From: Edolisoma coerulescens
Lineage: Eukaryota; Chordata; Aves; Passeriformes; Campephagidae
NCBI GenBank assembly: GCA_013397115.1
Contig: VWZW01000843.1
Coordinates: forward strand, 1-64,000
Direction: 5' to 3'
DNA length: 64,000 nucleotides
Shown: in pieces, positions 36,338 through 49,629 of the stretch
Numbering within the stretch: position 1 is the first letter of the stretch
How the letters are laid out: every line of letters begins with the position of its first letter
Made by a program: the position numbers and the translations under genes
Notes under the pieces: model-generated
What the model was told of the DNA's origin: nothing
The model's input: only the letters and a program-made list of their open reading frames with translations
Database searches by the model: none

Positions 36338-38943
36338 TGGTCTTTGCTTCTGGCTGATGGTCCACGTGCTACCCATTTCCCTTTCTGCCGGGATGTTTCA
36401 CAAAACCACTCAAAACCCTCCATTCCTGCTTCTGCTTTCTTCTGGGAAGATGATCTATGTTGAGTCAGTGGAAGCTATGAGTTACAGTCTGGAGCCCATC
36501 CAGGGATGGGTGTTAAGAGCTGCTGCATTTCAGAGCTTTTCTGAAGGAGGCTTCACACACTCCCCTTGTAAAGCAAGTGTCCATTTTTACTTCTCAGCCT
36601 GGATTGCTAAAGTGAGACTGAATAACTTCAGGCAATGTTGGGGGTCAAATTCAGGCAAATATTGCAGTAGGTACAAGACTTGCATGAGCTTCAGCCATGC
36701 CTCTGAAACGGGATAATCCCTTTTGCGTATTATCACAGCGGAGCTCTAAAGATAACTGTGCTGATATTTGTGAAGAGGTCCAATTTCCCAACAATTTGTG
36801 CTTCAGAGGAACACGCGAGGAAGAACTGATTACCTCCATTTCACGCAGCTTAGTGCTTAGTCAGAGTGACACAGGACCTCTGCATGGAAGAGCTGGGAAA
36901 AGAGGACTGCTGAACAGCTGCCCATCACAGAGCATCCTATGCGACAACCGAAGCAGGAGCTGAATGTGGAAAACACCGTATGTGATCATATAATTAACAA
37001 ATGTATCATGATGCCTCAGCATAAGGGAGCTAAATTAAGCAATGGATGCATAATCTAGCTTACTTGTAAGATCTTCATAAAGACTGTATCCCTTTTATTG
37101 TTATCAGTGGATGCTCCGGGCAATAAACAACCCTGCAGTTAGATTTCCTTGCTTGGGCACACAGCTGCTAAATTCAGCATTTATTAGTGGTGTCTGAGAG
37201 GGAGACTGGTGTTATTGATGAGAGACTGTACAAGGAATAGTTGCAGTATTGCAACTGCCTCTCTGTAAAAATGGCTAGGAAAAATTTAGCTCTTAAAAAT
37301 TGCTGTGCTTGGGGAGGAATCCATAGCACTCTACATGGCGCCTGAATAATTAGAATATAGGATAATCTTGAACATAATAACTCTATAGGCTGAATGAAGG
37401 CTGCTTCCACATATTTACCTACTATGAAGCTCAGTTTAGATGGTCGTAATTGCTTGTTTGGTAATGGCATTATGAAGCTGAATTAATGGTGTGTACGATA
37501 TATCTTAATGCTCAATAAAGGTGCTTCAATATTTCAGGCTCAGGGAGACTACTGAGCGGGAAAGATATGTGTGGAAAGGGAAAGACTGATGCTCTCATTT
37601 TTCATTTTCATTATGGATGGACCTGATAACAGTCACCCTGCTTCAGAGTCTGCCTGGGAAGAGCTGATTTACATTTCTGCTTTGCAGCATGTGGCTTCCC
37701 TGGGTGAATGCCATAAAGGGTATTGTCCGGCTCACTGCTCCTTGAAGACCAGATTCCTCACTCTGAGCCGTGACGGGTCTATGGTCCACCAAGATAAAGC
37801 TTATTAGTGTGGAAATTTCGTGTGACAATAAGGGGTGTCGGAAGGAGGGCACCCCCACGCACTGAAGGGTGCTGCAATGCCTCACACAACCTGAGCTGAT
37901 TCATATTGGTATTTCTCACAGAAGCATTAAAATGCAGCCTTCAGTTACTAAATGAATACAATACCTGCATCTGAGTCTTTGTAGAGAATACATGCTTACC
38001 AGTTGTGGAGTGACAGTCCTAACCAGAAGGGTGGCCTGAGAGCCTGATCTAGATCATATTCCGCCCAGGCACCTGCTGGGTTTGTCACCCTTCCCACCAA
38101 GCCTTCTCTTGTTAACCACAGACAAAAAAGCAGTGGCTTAGAGAAGCAACATTTCTCACTACATTCTCAGAGATAAGGCTACGAGGAGCACAGGTGGGTC
38201 CCATTTTGCCATCTGTAAGTGGAGAAGGTAATTTGTTGCCTCCCACTGGTTCTGGGAGGTTCTGTTTGTTGCCATTTTGTGCTTTGTATGCAGAAGGTAA
38301 TACACAAGTGCATGTTTGATACAGATATTTGCCAGAGGCTTACAAAGCTTCCCATATGGCATCTCCACACAGTGCTCATGAGCTCAGATTTTCTCTGCAT
38401 GGAACTGAGGCAATAAAATTGTGTCTCTGTCAAACTGGAAGCCTCCAGAAACCAAAGTTAATGCCTCAGAAATGTTTTAGAGGGTTTTCTTTATTTTATT
38501 TTTTTTAAAGCATCTGAAAGTTTTCTGGACTTCCAAATTTGTGTTCTACTTCTCATCCTAAATGTCCTCTGCTTCAACCCTTTAGCTTCTTTTTCTCCTC
38601 AGAAAACAATAAACAGTTTTAGAAGGTTGAAGTGGAACAGTTGTGCTTTAAAAACATGTACTTTTGAAACAACATTTCCATTTAGAGCTGGGATTGTTAC
38701 TGTATGATGAAAGTAATGCTTTCTTTCACCTTGTCTTAACTTTGAACACACTCATGCAGACTTTTTGCCTAAATGTAGACAAGGAATGTTCCTGTCCACT
38801 TTCTAGCTTTAGTAATTCTCTCTCTGAAGGGAACCGTGTGCAGGGTGGGTGGAGAGTGCCTAAGGACAGAACTTATCACCTGCCACCCTGCCCCATCCCC
38901 TCCACTGCCCTAATAATAAAAATCACTTGCTGATTTCAAGAGC

Positions 38944-39060
38944 CATATTAAATTTGAGCTAAGTCATGTTTAATTATCACTGAGGGATAATTTTCAGTCA
39001 AGCTTAATGTCATATTAAATAGTGGTACATAAGGTCCTTTTTTCACTGAGGGAGATATAA
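38944..39060 (+). repeat. Diverged ~67 bp tandem duplication
   Basis: CATATTAAAT at 38944-38953 and 39011-39020, and CACTGAGGGA at 38978-38987 and 39044-39053, recur in the same order and with almost the same internal spacing (34 and 33 bp). This fits an old tandem duplication with a period of about 66-67 bp whose other positions have diverged. An ATTAATTAATTAA stretch follows at 39082-39094. Confidence 0.4.
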
Positions 39061-42000
39061 GCACTCATGCTTTTATAGCTCATTAATTAATTAACTTGCT
39101 CTGAATAGCAAAATATATGTGCGGTGCTTCCCAAGGATGTAACATATGGAGATGGAACATAATAGGTCACACTGAGTTGGGTGACTTGCCTAAACTCAAG
39201 TCTGGTACCCGTGTCTGACTGAAGGTTAGCTGGTACTTTAATCCACCTTCAGCACTCACCAAAAAGGCAACTTTAAATGTAGTAGAAGAGAAAGCAAACG
39301 TCATTTAAGGGAACTGTGCTTAATGCTGTTTCTTGTTTTGCCTGTAGTACTGAAAATGGGACAAAAGCATTTGGGACAAAACATTTTATCCCAAATGAAA
39401 GTTGCAAAACCAAACTAACTATTTTAATAAAGAGATTTAATTCAAACCTAAATTGTACTTAGGAAAAAACACCAAAACAAACATAAAATATTATCATTAA
39501 AGGTCACCCAATGAATCCACAAAAATATCTTAGCAATCTCCCCACTCCTGGTCAGTCTGTGGCTTTGTTACTACCAGATCTCAGTGACCCAAAATGTAAA
39601 GAGTATTTTACCCCCCATATAGCAGCTTTGTGAAGTGGAAGAAGTATTTATCCCACTGACAGAAGGATTACCAAGACAGTGGATTGTTTAAGAGCATGAA
39701 GGCAGCTTTAATTTGGAATGAGGAAAAGAAGCTATGTTAAAATAGGGGAATTGAGCCCAGCTATTCCCCTTCTTCCTCCTGTGCAGGTTGTAGGTGGGAT
39801 CAGCCCCAAGCATGCTGCAGAGCCTGCTAGTAAGTTGCAGGAAGCCTCTCACTGTAGGGCACCTCCAGCTTGAGGGCTGAATCCTGCACCCCCATGCCCA
39901 AGGTGGCACAGTGTGACAATGCCTTCCCCAGGTGCCTGACAGTGACAGCCCTGTTGCTGCCCCTTGGGCCCCATTGCTTGTGAAATGCCAGCCAGGATTA
40001 AATCCTGTACCCAAGGCCACAAGATGGCTTTGCAACTGACCTGGCAGTCGCACCTACATCTTACAATGCCCAGCAAGGCATCCCCCAGTTTCACATGGCT
40101 CCCATTTGAGAAAGGAACTCCATATGGTTAAATGGATGTATAAAATGGTAGAGATTTATGGGTTCAGGATCTTATCCAGGCTGTTATGGTGATTTAGAGT
40201 TGGGTCAGAATCAAAACCTTTGATCACACACACAGATTTGGGTGGCATTTGAAATCTGGATCCACTTCTAAAATCTGCACCTGACTCATCTCTAGCTACA
40301 GACATGGTGTTTTATAGTTTTATTTCTATTCTAGGGGGACATTTTCATGCATGCCTTGTAGCAGACAGAGGAGGTGGGGATCTCTATATGATTTATATTC
40401 AAGGTAATGCATACATAACTACATCTCTATTTCTCTAGCACATAGCGAGATATAAATTTAACTTTATTCATTTGCTGCACTAGGAAACAATGCAGCTCCC
40501 TTGGCAACACATCAGCCACAGACAGGAGTTAGGAAGAAGAGAGATTCAAAGCCAGTCTCCTAATTGACTTTTTGAAGTCATAAGCCATTTGTAGCTATAG
40601 CAGTAATGGCAGTAAATAGATCAGTTTGGGGACAGTAGAGAAAAAAGTCTCCACCACCAATCTTTATTTCAGTGAATGCTGGAACACTTTAAATGTTTTC
40701 TGAGGATGTTCAAGAAGAAGCCTTTCTTGTTTTGCTTTAGTAAACAACTCTGCTAGTCAGACTGTTGAACAAAAAAATTGCAAACTTTTGATATTTCAAA
40801 AGGTTAAGACTTCTGGTTTTTTAAACTCAGTAATTTAATCTCTGTGTAACAGAATATTGTATTACCCTGGAAGAAAATCCATTTGTTTAGTCGGGAAGAA
40901 GTGACCTCATAGAATATGATTCATTTATCTGTGGGTTTAGGTGAACAGCTTTTTTTAAAGTGATCAGGAGAACAAGGTGTTCAGCTGGCTCTGGCAAAAA
41001 AAATAATAAAATGTTGTTTTCTGAAAAAAGGTAATGGCTGTTTCTTTTTGTGGAAAATGTGAAGTCTAACAGGTGTAAGGCAGAACAAAATGAACATGAA
41101 AGCAAGAATGCATTTCCATATGCTATTTTGAGATCTCTGAGAGAGACTGAATCCATTTCCACATGGAAAAACAGCACACACACAACAGAGTGGGATATTT
41201 CTGTTCTCCAACCAAGACACATATCTACCAGAGGGGATACAGAAATACCAAACTACACTTTGAATTCCTGGGGCAAAACACCAATATCAGGACCTTATAT
41301 CAGGAGCTTGACATCCTCTGCAGGCAGCAGTGCCAGTGTGCACCATGACAGAGCTCCCTCTTGGCTGCTCCCTCATCTCAGTGACCCAGGGAGGTCTCTC
41401 TGACCGGATTTCTTCCTCCTCTAGCTGCCACCTCACCTGTGTGCTGAAGAATCCATGTCCAAGGTCAGATTTAGGGTCCTTTTGGGTTGCATTGACATAT
41501 TTCTCAGCAGTGCCACAGGATCCTGTCTACCTGCTTCCAGCTCTGAGATACCTGACTAAGTGATGGATGCAAATTTACGGAAGATCCTGTGTCATGGATC
41601 CCGAGACAACTAAGGCAGAAGAAGCTTGTGGGTGAGTCAAACTCTAAGGAGCCCACCTCCCACATGAAAACCAGTGCTGCAAGGGAGGTACATGGTTCTT
41701 TACACCATGCATGGGGAGAGTCAGACATCCAGCAGGACAATGCTGAGACGTCACCATGCTGAGAAAGGAGCTGTCATATCTAGCCAGGAGAAAATAACAG
41801 GAAAAAAATGGGACTGCAAAGCTGACTAACTTCTAAAACTGCAGTAACAGCAATTCTCAGCTGTACACCTCTTCCTGGAGCTAAATCTTTCAGCCAGGTC
41901 AGTCACAGCACAGTCACAGCTGTCCAAAGGAGACATTATCTTATGCGTTCGAGATATCGTAGCATACCCAAGAAAGGAAAAAGAAATAAAACACAAGACT

Positions 42001-43254
42001 AAAAACCCTAGAGACCAGATTACTGTAGAGCATCGGATATAACACCAGCGTCATCCAGGCAACTGAAGCTGATCCCTGTGCACTCCAGCACACCAACCAA
42101 CACTCCACCGGTCCTTCAGAACCATCCCCTGAGGGCTAAAAGCCATGGCCTCATGAGCCCACCATGTCTTTCAGGACTGACTCAAAGACTGGGGTGTTCC
42201 TGGCAAGCCCTGCCCTTCAGTGCTGAGTGGGAGCTCCTGGCCTATGTTGAGGATGGATTTAATCCCTCTGGTGATTGGGACATGCATTTTGAGCTGGCAT
42301 TACAATAAATGCACCTTACTTCAGTTAGGTTTAAGCTGATTATTCAGTGGCCAGCACCAACTCAAGGCAAGATCAGAGCAAACTAATCTTAAAAAAGTAA
42401 TTTCCACTCTGTTCTTCTTGCTTCCTGCTCACACATGATGTATAAAGCCGCACTGCTAGCCGGACTGGTGGGAGCCTCTTGTCAAAACCAGCATCACTGA
42501 ACATACAAGCTCCAGCTACTCTGTCCACACAGAGGACCAAATTCTGTGAGTTCCACATAGTGATGGAAATGTTGCTAGTGTAAGGGTGGAATCCCAGAGC
42601 AAAATCTATCCTCCCTCTATTCAGCTCTTGCCATGCAAACCGCTGGATTTACAAGGGTCAGAGTGCTCTTACAGGCCCTGAGAATGCTGTTAACAGTACA
42701 GATAAGCAAAGATGAGAGCTAGTTATTGCTAAGAGGCTTGAGCCCACTTTCCCCTTCTTCCTTACACTTTCCACTTGGCAGTAGCTCTTGATTCAGCGAT
42801 CAGTCTCTGGGCAGACAGGGGAGCGCCAGCACCGGGAAGTGATGTGAGTGCAGGAAGAGCCACAGGAACGCCACTTTCAGGGACAATTAGCTATTAAATC
42901 AAGTCACCCACAGCACCAAATTGCACTGCCGGAAATGGCCTCAGACGTCTTCCAGTGCAACTTTCCTTTAACCAAAAGCCCTGGTGAAGTGTCTCATCTC
43001 CTTCCTACCCCAGAAGCTGGATGGGGGGTCCTGACGGCTGCTGCCGCAGGCAGAATAGACAGCAGGTTTCAAGTAGCTGAAGAGCCCTTGTTTGTGCAAG
43101 AGGATTTTGGTGTCGTTATTTATCACAGGCATTTCTCACTCCCTGTTTACACATCTTTTTAGCTTCTTCAACTTACTTGTGAAGGCATTCCAGAACAATC
43201 AGCAGGGAATGTAAAGCTGACAGCTTATCACCCAGGCACCATGAAGAGACACGC

Positions 43255-43274
43255 ATCCTGATATATATCAGGAT
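43255..43274. repeat. Perfect 20 bp palindrome
   Basis: ATCCTGATATATATCAGGAT is its own reverse complement with no spacer. It may serve as a dimeric protein-binding site or be a chance feature; no neighbouring site supports either reading. Confidence 0.85.
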
Positions 43275-45743
43275 AGAGGAAGGAAGTGATTTAGTCCTCT
43301 GGAGTGTGAATGCTGGTGCTCTACAGCTCGCAGAAACCAGCACATACAAAAGATTTCCAAAGGTTGGTGAGTAATTCAGTGCTGACTTTTTCAGCTGTGT
43401 GGAAAACTACAAACACAGCAGCTCTGCCATATTTGTGAAACGTAAAATGAAAAGATATTGATGGCTGGTATCTGCAGCTGGGTTTGTTCTGCTATTTAGG
43501 TCCTGTTTCAAATGGAAAAAATTTAGAATAATATGTTAATGCTTATACTGACAGTATTCACATATCAAGATTTGGACTGTAGACATTACAGAGCAATTCT
43601 GCCTCAATTATTGTGCTTCTGAAGACGTCCTACAGGAAAGAAATGGCAAGGCAGCCTGTTCATGTTCAATAGCTTTAGATACACTGGATTTCATCTTGAT
43701 TTTATCAATCTAGAAAATAATAAAAAAGCGATATCAAATAAAAAATATGGCTGTTTAGATTACAGTTTTTAAGAGGATATTAGAAAGGTTGCAGTCTTTC
43801 CTTAATGCCTTCCTGGAACTCTTAAATAAACACCCAGATTTCTAGGTCTTTGTAAATCCATCTAATGCCTTGTGTCTCTGTCCACTCTTTTTTCCTTTCT
43901 TTAGAGTGTACAGTTATATGCAAAAATATTCAAAGTGAGACCATGTCTGAAAATCACGTAAGCCCACAGCAGCCCTGAAACATTAACAAGGAACTGTAGT
44001 CCTTTCCCCAGACCTTGTAATACAGCTAACATGTCAAAATAAAAATCCCTTATGCTGTCGAGGTAGAGATGTAAGAGAGGGCCAAGAACTTTCATATCCC
44101 CAAAAGGAATAAAATCCTCCATGCACGGGGCTCCCACATGTTTCAAATTTTTTCCTTCAGCTGAAGTGTTTCCTGACTCAGAAACTGATGCGCTCATATT
44201 AAAAACATCATCTTAAGGTCTCTTTTGAAGGTTGAGATCAGAAATTTGTTATACAGCTCACCTCGACTTTAATTGAATTTTATGTTTACATCATTTCACA
44301 TGAAAACTTGACTTTAAATTTCTTTTTTTTTACCTCTCCGGAGATTGCACACGTCTGGGAAGCAAAGCATTTTATTACACTGCAGACTGAAATCTGCTGT
44401 TTTCACAGTAAATGACTATGAAGAATTGGTGCCTGTGACTGTGGAGCCAGTTCACAGAGACATCACGTCCTCTTGATAAAGGGTCTGCTAATATTGTTTG
44501 CAAGGCAAAAGCTTGGTCATTAACCAGAAGCTTGATAGCTTACATAGCCTTTTAGTCTCACGTAAGGATAAAACTACAAGAGGGGGTCAATTCTATCCAC
44601 CAGATGGAACATTAAAACTCTCTTCCATCACTCTGGTCACAGAGTTTTCACATGTTTTCAACACAACCATTCTGAAGTGCAGTGCAACTATTCATTAAGA
44701 AGACCTAAACAAAGCTGTACCTTCAAACTACGAGCATAGTGCCTTGCAGCACAAGAGCTCCCTCAAGCAAAACAGCTTTTTGCCAGCTTTGGCTTGGACC
44801 CACAGTAAAATTCCAGCTACTGCATTTCCCAGTCAGTGAGCAGTATTGCCTCTGTGCTATGTCATTATGAGTGCTGGACATACCAGAAGTTCTCCCATAT
44901 TTTATTTTTTTTTTTTAGTGAATAGGAGATTTATTTGACCAAACACTTGATTTAGGTCTATATTCTTCCATGCGGAATTTGAGCTTCTTTTTTAACACAA
45001 CCTGCAGCTATTGCTCATTGCTTGAAACAGATTGACATGGTTTAACAACCAACCTCTGTGTAAAACTCACAATTGAAATGTTCAGAATGAAAGGAAGCGT
45101 GTAAGCCCATGAAGCACACTAGCCTTCTTTAAGGCATGTTTTTTTCTCTATCTTCTTAAATACATGGAATCTACCTGTGATTTTCTTTTCTCAGAATAGT
45201 ATATCCCCTTGCCAGACTTTTGCAAAGTTATCCGACTCAAGAAGGAATGAAAGAAGTGGGATTTGTGAACACTCAAGACTGCCAAGAAAGCAGCTGAATG
45301 TAGCACAAAATCTCTTGGGCTCCAAATATTTAATCTTCTTAAAATACTATAGAGTTAGAGGCCAATACTTATTTACTGCTTTCATACTACAGTAACAGCA
45401 TACACCCTACCTGAGAAGCAACACATTTTATTTTTCATGGGGACAGCATCCTAAAAAGTGTCTGCAGGCAGATTTAAATCTCAAACCATTGCAAGGGAAG
45501 ATCATCACGGGCTGCTGCTGCTTTGAAGACTGCTCCTGGAGGAACTGCCTGCTGCCATCTATTGATGCTCTGTAGGAAGGCGCTGGACCAGCAAGCCCCC
45601 ACTCAGGTGCTTCAGTGAACATTTTCACTGCTGGGTTACAAATCCTGTAGATCTGAGATCTGAGAAATCCTTACTCGGTGACTCAAGAGCAGCAGAATTA
45701 TTTAGCATAACTCAAGCCAAGAGCTCACTACAGACAAACCTTA

Positions 45744-45783
45744 GCTGTGTGGGCTTTGGATGGGCTGTGTGGGCTTTGGATGG
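45744..45783 (+). repeat. Perfect 20 bp tandem duplication
   Basis: The 20-mer GCTGTGTGGGCTTTGGATGG occurs twice in direct succession (45744-45763 and 45764-45783) without a difference, so the duplication is recent or conserved. No third copy was seen nearby. Confidence 0.9.
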
Positions 45784-47789
45784 CCCAAACTCCAGAACCT
45801 TAAACACCATGAATATCCTTATTGCATCCTCTTTCCCTTCCACTGCAGGGGAAACATTAAGATCTTGACTTTTAGGGGGACCACCTTACGGAGAGGTCAC
45901 AGGATCCATCCACTGCGTCTGCAACTAAGAATTGCATGAACTTGTGATTGTCACCTTCAGCCAGCACCCACTGAGGTCACTTGGTCTGGGTAAAGCTAGG
46001 AGCCTCCTAGCCAGTGCTGGTAACACACCAGGATGAAACCAGCATCCCATGGGAGCAGCAAGCTCCCACGGCATCAGCTCTGTGTGACACGGCTGCAGTT
46101 GCAATCACTGCGGGGGCAAACTTTGCTGTCCGAAGAAAGAGGGTGGTAATAAGGCAGCCCTTCCTAAAAGGCGGCTGCCTTTGTCCCTGCAGTTCAGAAA
46201 CAATTTTCTTCCAAGTAAAGAGACGAATAAGGGTCTGTTGAGCCTGGTACTGGATCCCTCAGTCCTAAGCAGCTCAGCACCCTAGAGGTGACCTACCCAG
46301 AGGCAGTACCCAGAGTGTCAGCCAGCTGTGATACAAGCCAGTCCTCCTGCACGGTCCTGGTATATACACTGAGAGAGCACAAAAGGGCCACACTCACCAG
46401 CTACATGCTGCAAAATTCACAAGGGTAGAAAAAGATAGAAGCAAAAACAGCCTTAGGGATGGGTTTTAAGTATGGTTGGCACCTGTATTGCCAGTAACCT
46501 CTGGGGTGAGTGTAAATGGTGGGGACTCACTGGTGGTGAGTGACTGCATCTTTGCAAGCACAGAGCACACCAAGGAGGTTGATCTGAGTTTCTTCAATGC
46601 CGGGCAGCAAAGGGATGGGAAGTTTTCAGACTGTGAACAGAGGCTAGAAAAAATATTACAGAGCATTGTAATGAAAGAAGCAAGTTTTAAAAGGGAATCT
46701 TTACTCATGATCGGATCCTAGTTAACCCTGGTAAGACGAATGACAGGAACATCTTTGAGTTAGTCCCTGTAGATAGCAATAGGTTAGAGAGGAAGAAGAG
46801 AGGTGAGCAAAGAGCTGTGATCTCATTGGAATGGGTAGTTTAGTTACTATTGGCAGCCTGCTGAGTCAATGCTTCCATGATTTTCTTAAAACAAATAATT
46901 TTCCTCCTTCCCTCCCTCCTTATTCAGTTTGAGAGTGCTTTTATGTGCAGATTTGGACCCTGAAAGCAGAGAAGTACTGACCCCTGAGGTCCCCAGTGGA
47001 AATAACAAGACTTGGGTGGGAGTGGAGAGTGTGGGCTCATACCTCTTTTGTTTTATAATATTCTAATAACTTAATTTTTTTCTAAGTAGAGCTTCCTCTG
47101 GCTAACGTTAGAGGATGGTTTTCATGAATGCTTTTGTATAGCCTGCACAGGATAGTGGGGCATCAGCAAAAGACTCCCCTCTGCCCGCAGTTTTCATGTT
47201 ATTTTATGAAATAATCAAAAGGAAATGTTCAACCTTTTGAAACCTGGAGTCTTTCTATTGAGATACATGTCATATATGAGGGGCAGATGAAGCAGGTGCA
47301 GTGATAACAAAACATTCAAAACTCTTGATTTTTGAGCCTAGGTATAGGCTGTGAGAAAGAGGCAATAGAAACACGTCATCAAATAACACCTAAAAACCTG
47401 CACCCTCTTATTTGACAGGGAGGCCTAGACTTCATGTACCCACTCTTTTACTTCATGCTTCACATATTTCTACTAAATTGCCTTTGGAGTGTGAACACAA
47501 AGAAAATAGGTTGGCAATCTGTCTGGAGAGACAAATAAACTTGACAGATTATCTCAGGAGAGTGCTGTACGTTCTAAGTGTCTGCAAGTTTAGGCTCAGG
47601 AAAAGATTTGGTTTATAGACTAATTTCTTGAAGGACGAATTTTGAATTATAGAACCAACCAAGGCTTTTGTCAATTAAGATGAACAATTCTAATATCTCA
47701 TCCCATAATTTAGCTCTCCCAGCTGCTATCTGGTGCACTAAGTAACCATTAGCATTTCAGTTTGGATTCTTCTGTTCTGCTGATGTATG

Positions 47790-48020
47790 CCAGGAAAGGT
47801 CTAGATTGGATATTAGGATTTTCTTCATGGAAAATGTTCTCAAGCATTGGGACCGGCTTCCCAGGAAAGTGGCTGAGTCACCATTTCTGGAGGTATTTAA
47901 AAAATGTGACGATATGGTACTCTGGGACATGGTCTAGTGAGACTTGGCAGAGCTGGGTTAACAGCTGGACTTGAGGATGTTAAGGGTGTTTTCCAATCTA
48001 AATGATTCTGTGATTCTATG
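47790..48020 (+). mobile_element. CR1 LINE, 5'-truncated 3' end
   Basis: About 230 bp of CR1 in plus orientation. Matching words in order are GGTCTAGATTGGATATTAGG, CTTCATGGAAAATG, CAAGCATTGGGACCGGCTTC, CAGGAAAGTGGCTGAGTCAC and GGAGGTATTTAA. The 3' UTR then ends in AATGATTCTGTGATTCTATG, the intact tail. A deletion in the usual 'AAAAATTTCTTCAC' block shifts the frame. The copy is inactive and lies about 600 bp upstream of a second plus-strand CR1. Confidence 0.92.
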
Positions 48021-48612
48021 CTCAGTATGCAACCTGCATCCATGCAGAGAGATATGGAACTGGTGACTCCTCTGACCAGCATTACATACAATTTGAAGAA
48101 CTGCAAAGAAAATATTGACATAGATTCAATCTACAACATGTATTACTTACCTACTCTTCCTAAAGCATGGGAGTGAGAAATCCGGCTTTTATCTCTCCTT
48201 TTTGTGGACTTAGGCGGTTTCAATTTGTTGCTTGAACTGTATGTGGAAAAGTCTACCATGAATAATTTGGTAATTATTTCAAAGTCAAAATAATCATCAT
48301 GTAACTCCTAAGTCACAAGAGTGCATTTAAAAACAATACAAGTATGAAGAAAAGTGAGAATTTAAATTTCTATTCAATGTTTCTTTTTTTATTTGCTTTT
48401 GGAATTTTATGTATTTCAGTTTCATAATACAATATCTTTTTAGTCACTCAGTGAGAAATCCGAATGGCTTATGCACTGCTAAGGCTTGTAAATCAAATTT
48501 TAGGACTCACAGCAGAAACAACTGGGTGTTCTTCAGCTTATATTTTGCCTTAATGGTGATCCTTTCTCTCTTTTCTTGGCAAGTGTTTTCTCTCACAACT
48601 TTTGGCCACCAC
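48021..48612. other. Unique spacer between two CR1 copies
   Basis: About 590 bp of A+T-rich DNA separate the two plus-strand CR1 fragments. Short overlapping frames of up to 95 codons (48409-48696) run into the following CR1 and carry no domain. Nothing else was recognised. Confidence 0.6.
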
Positions 48613-49107
48613 AATAAAAGCAAGACACTAGAAAGCATCCAAAGGAGGTCTACGAAGATGGTGAAAGGTCTAGAAGGGAAGCTACACAAGGAATAACTGA
48701 GGTCGCTTGGTTTGTTCGCTCCGGAGGAGACCTCATGGCAGTCTACATCTTCTTCATCAGGGAAGCAGAGGGGCAGACACTGATCTCTTCTCAGTGCTGA
48801 CCAGCGACAGGACCAGAGGGAATGGCCTGAAGTTGTGTCAGGGGAGGTTTAGGCGGGATATTAGAGAAGGGTTCTTCTCCCAGAGGGTGGTTGGGCACTA
48901 GAACAGACTCCCCAGGGAAGTGGTCACAGCACCAAGCCTGTCTGAGTTCAAGAAGAATTTAGACAGTGCTCTCGGGCACATAGTGTGACTGTTGGGGATG
49001 GTCCTGTGCAGGGCCAGGAGTTGGAATTTGATGATCCTTGTGGGTCCCTTCCAACTCAGACTACCCTATGATTTGATGATTCTAGGGTTCTAGGATTCTG
49101 TGATTCA
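48613..49107 (+). mobile_element. CR1 LINE, ORF2 C-terminus plus 3' UTR
   Basis: About 495 bp of CR1 on the plus strand. It begins in the 'GTCCAAAGGAGGGC..GCTGGTGAAAGG' region of ORF2 (here ATCCAAAGGAGGTCTACGAA). The frame at 48707-48901 ends in the C-terminal signature TRGNGLKLCQGRFRRDIR followed by FFSQRVVGH. The 3' UTR includes GTGCAGGGCCAGGAGTTGGA and GGGTCCCTTCCAACTCAGA. The tail is expanded to ATTTGATGATTCTAGGGTTC and AGGATTCTGTGATTC, several variant tail units. The same subfamily words occur in reverse at 35601-35710. The reverse transcriptase core is missing. Confidence 0.94.
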
Positions 49108-49629
49108 GAGTCAGCAACATTTCTTTTTTTGCCTATCTGCAACAGAGACAGCTGTGTGGAATAGTTAATAGCACATGATAAGGTTATTCCAAATCCCTGG
49201 TAATCTGATCATGTTCTGTAGTCCATTCCTTTGTGAGGCTAGGGCATACAGCAAGGACACTTACACATAGATCAGCCTTTAGCAGAGGACTAGATCTCTG
49301 AATTGCTCTCTACAGCTTCCTGCAAGGATTCTCTATGTGCATCTATATTACAGAATATGAGTCTGATGCACAAGGTCAAAAGGGGAAAAAAAGCTTATGC
49401 CAGCAGATTTTATAAATATACCTTATAAATGAAATTTTAGTGTAAACAGAATAAGAGAGTGATTGAATTCCCAAAGATCCAGCCCAGAGACCTCACTAAT
49501 GTGCTAAAGAGATTTGAGCTGGCTATGTCATGCTCAAAACCAGAAAAATAAACAAGCTGTGGGTAAAGTATTGACTGGGACAAGGAAACCTGGATAGAAA
49601 CTCTTAACATTTCTCCAATAATAATGATT
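49108..49629. other. Unique spacer before the LTR-like repeat
   Basis: About 520 bp with no recognised gene. The left edge of the following LTR-like repeat is uncertain, so the last ~100 bp may belong to that repeat. Confidence 0.5.

Larger units (their letters stand above)
35711..47789. other. Unique non-coding DNA, no gene recognised
   Basis: Twelve kilobases without an identifiable exon or transposable element. The largest frames are 121 codons at 39688-40053 (minus, in a G+C-richer patch), 119 at 36357-36716 (plus) and 117 at 41050-41403 (plus); none carries a recognisable domain. A 76-codon frame at 42078-42308 ends with its stop inside an AATAAA, probably by chance. Small structures listed separately are a C6/G7 inverted repeat, a diverged ~67 bp duplication, a 20 bp palindrome and a 20 bp tandem duplication. 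The segments 36950-37510 and 38940-39110 look like candidate non-coding regulatory DNA. Confidence 0.6.

Noticed and set aside
42078..42308. 76-codon frame whose stop lies inside an AATAAA
   Set aside because: It suggested a 3' terminal exon, but there is no upstream acceptor with matching frame and no recognisable peptide.
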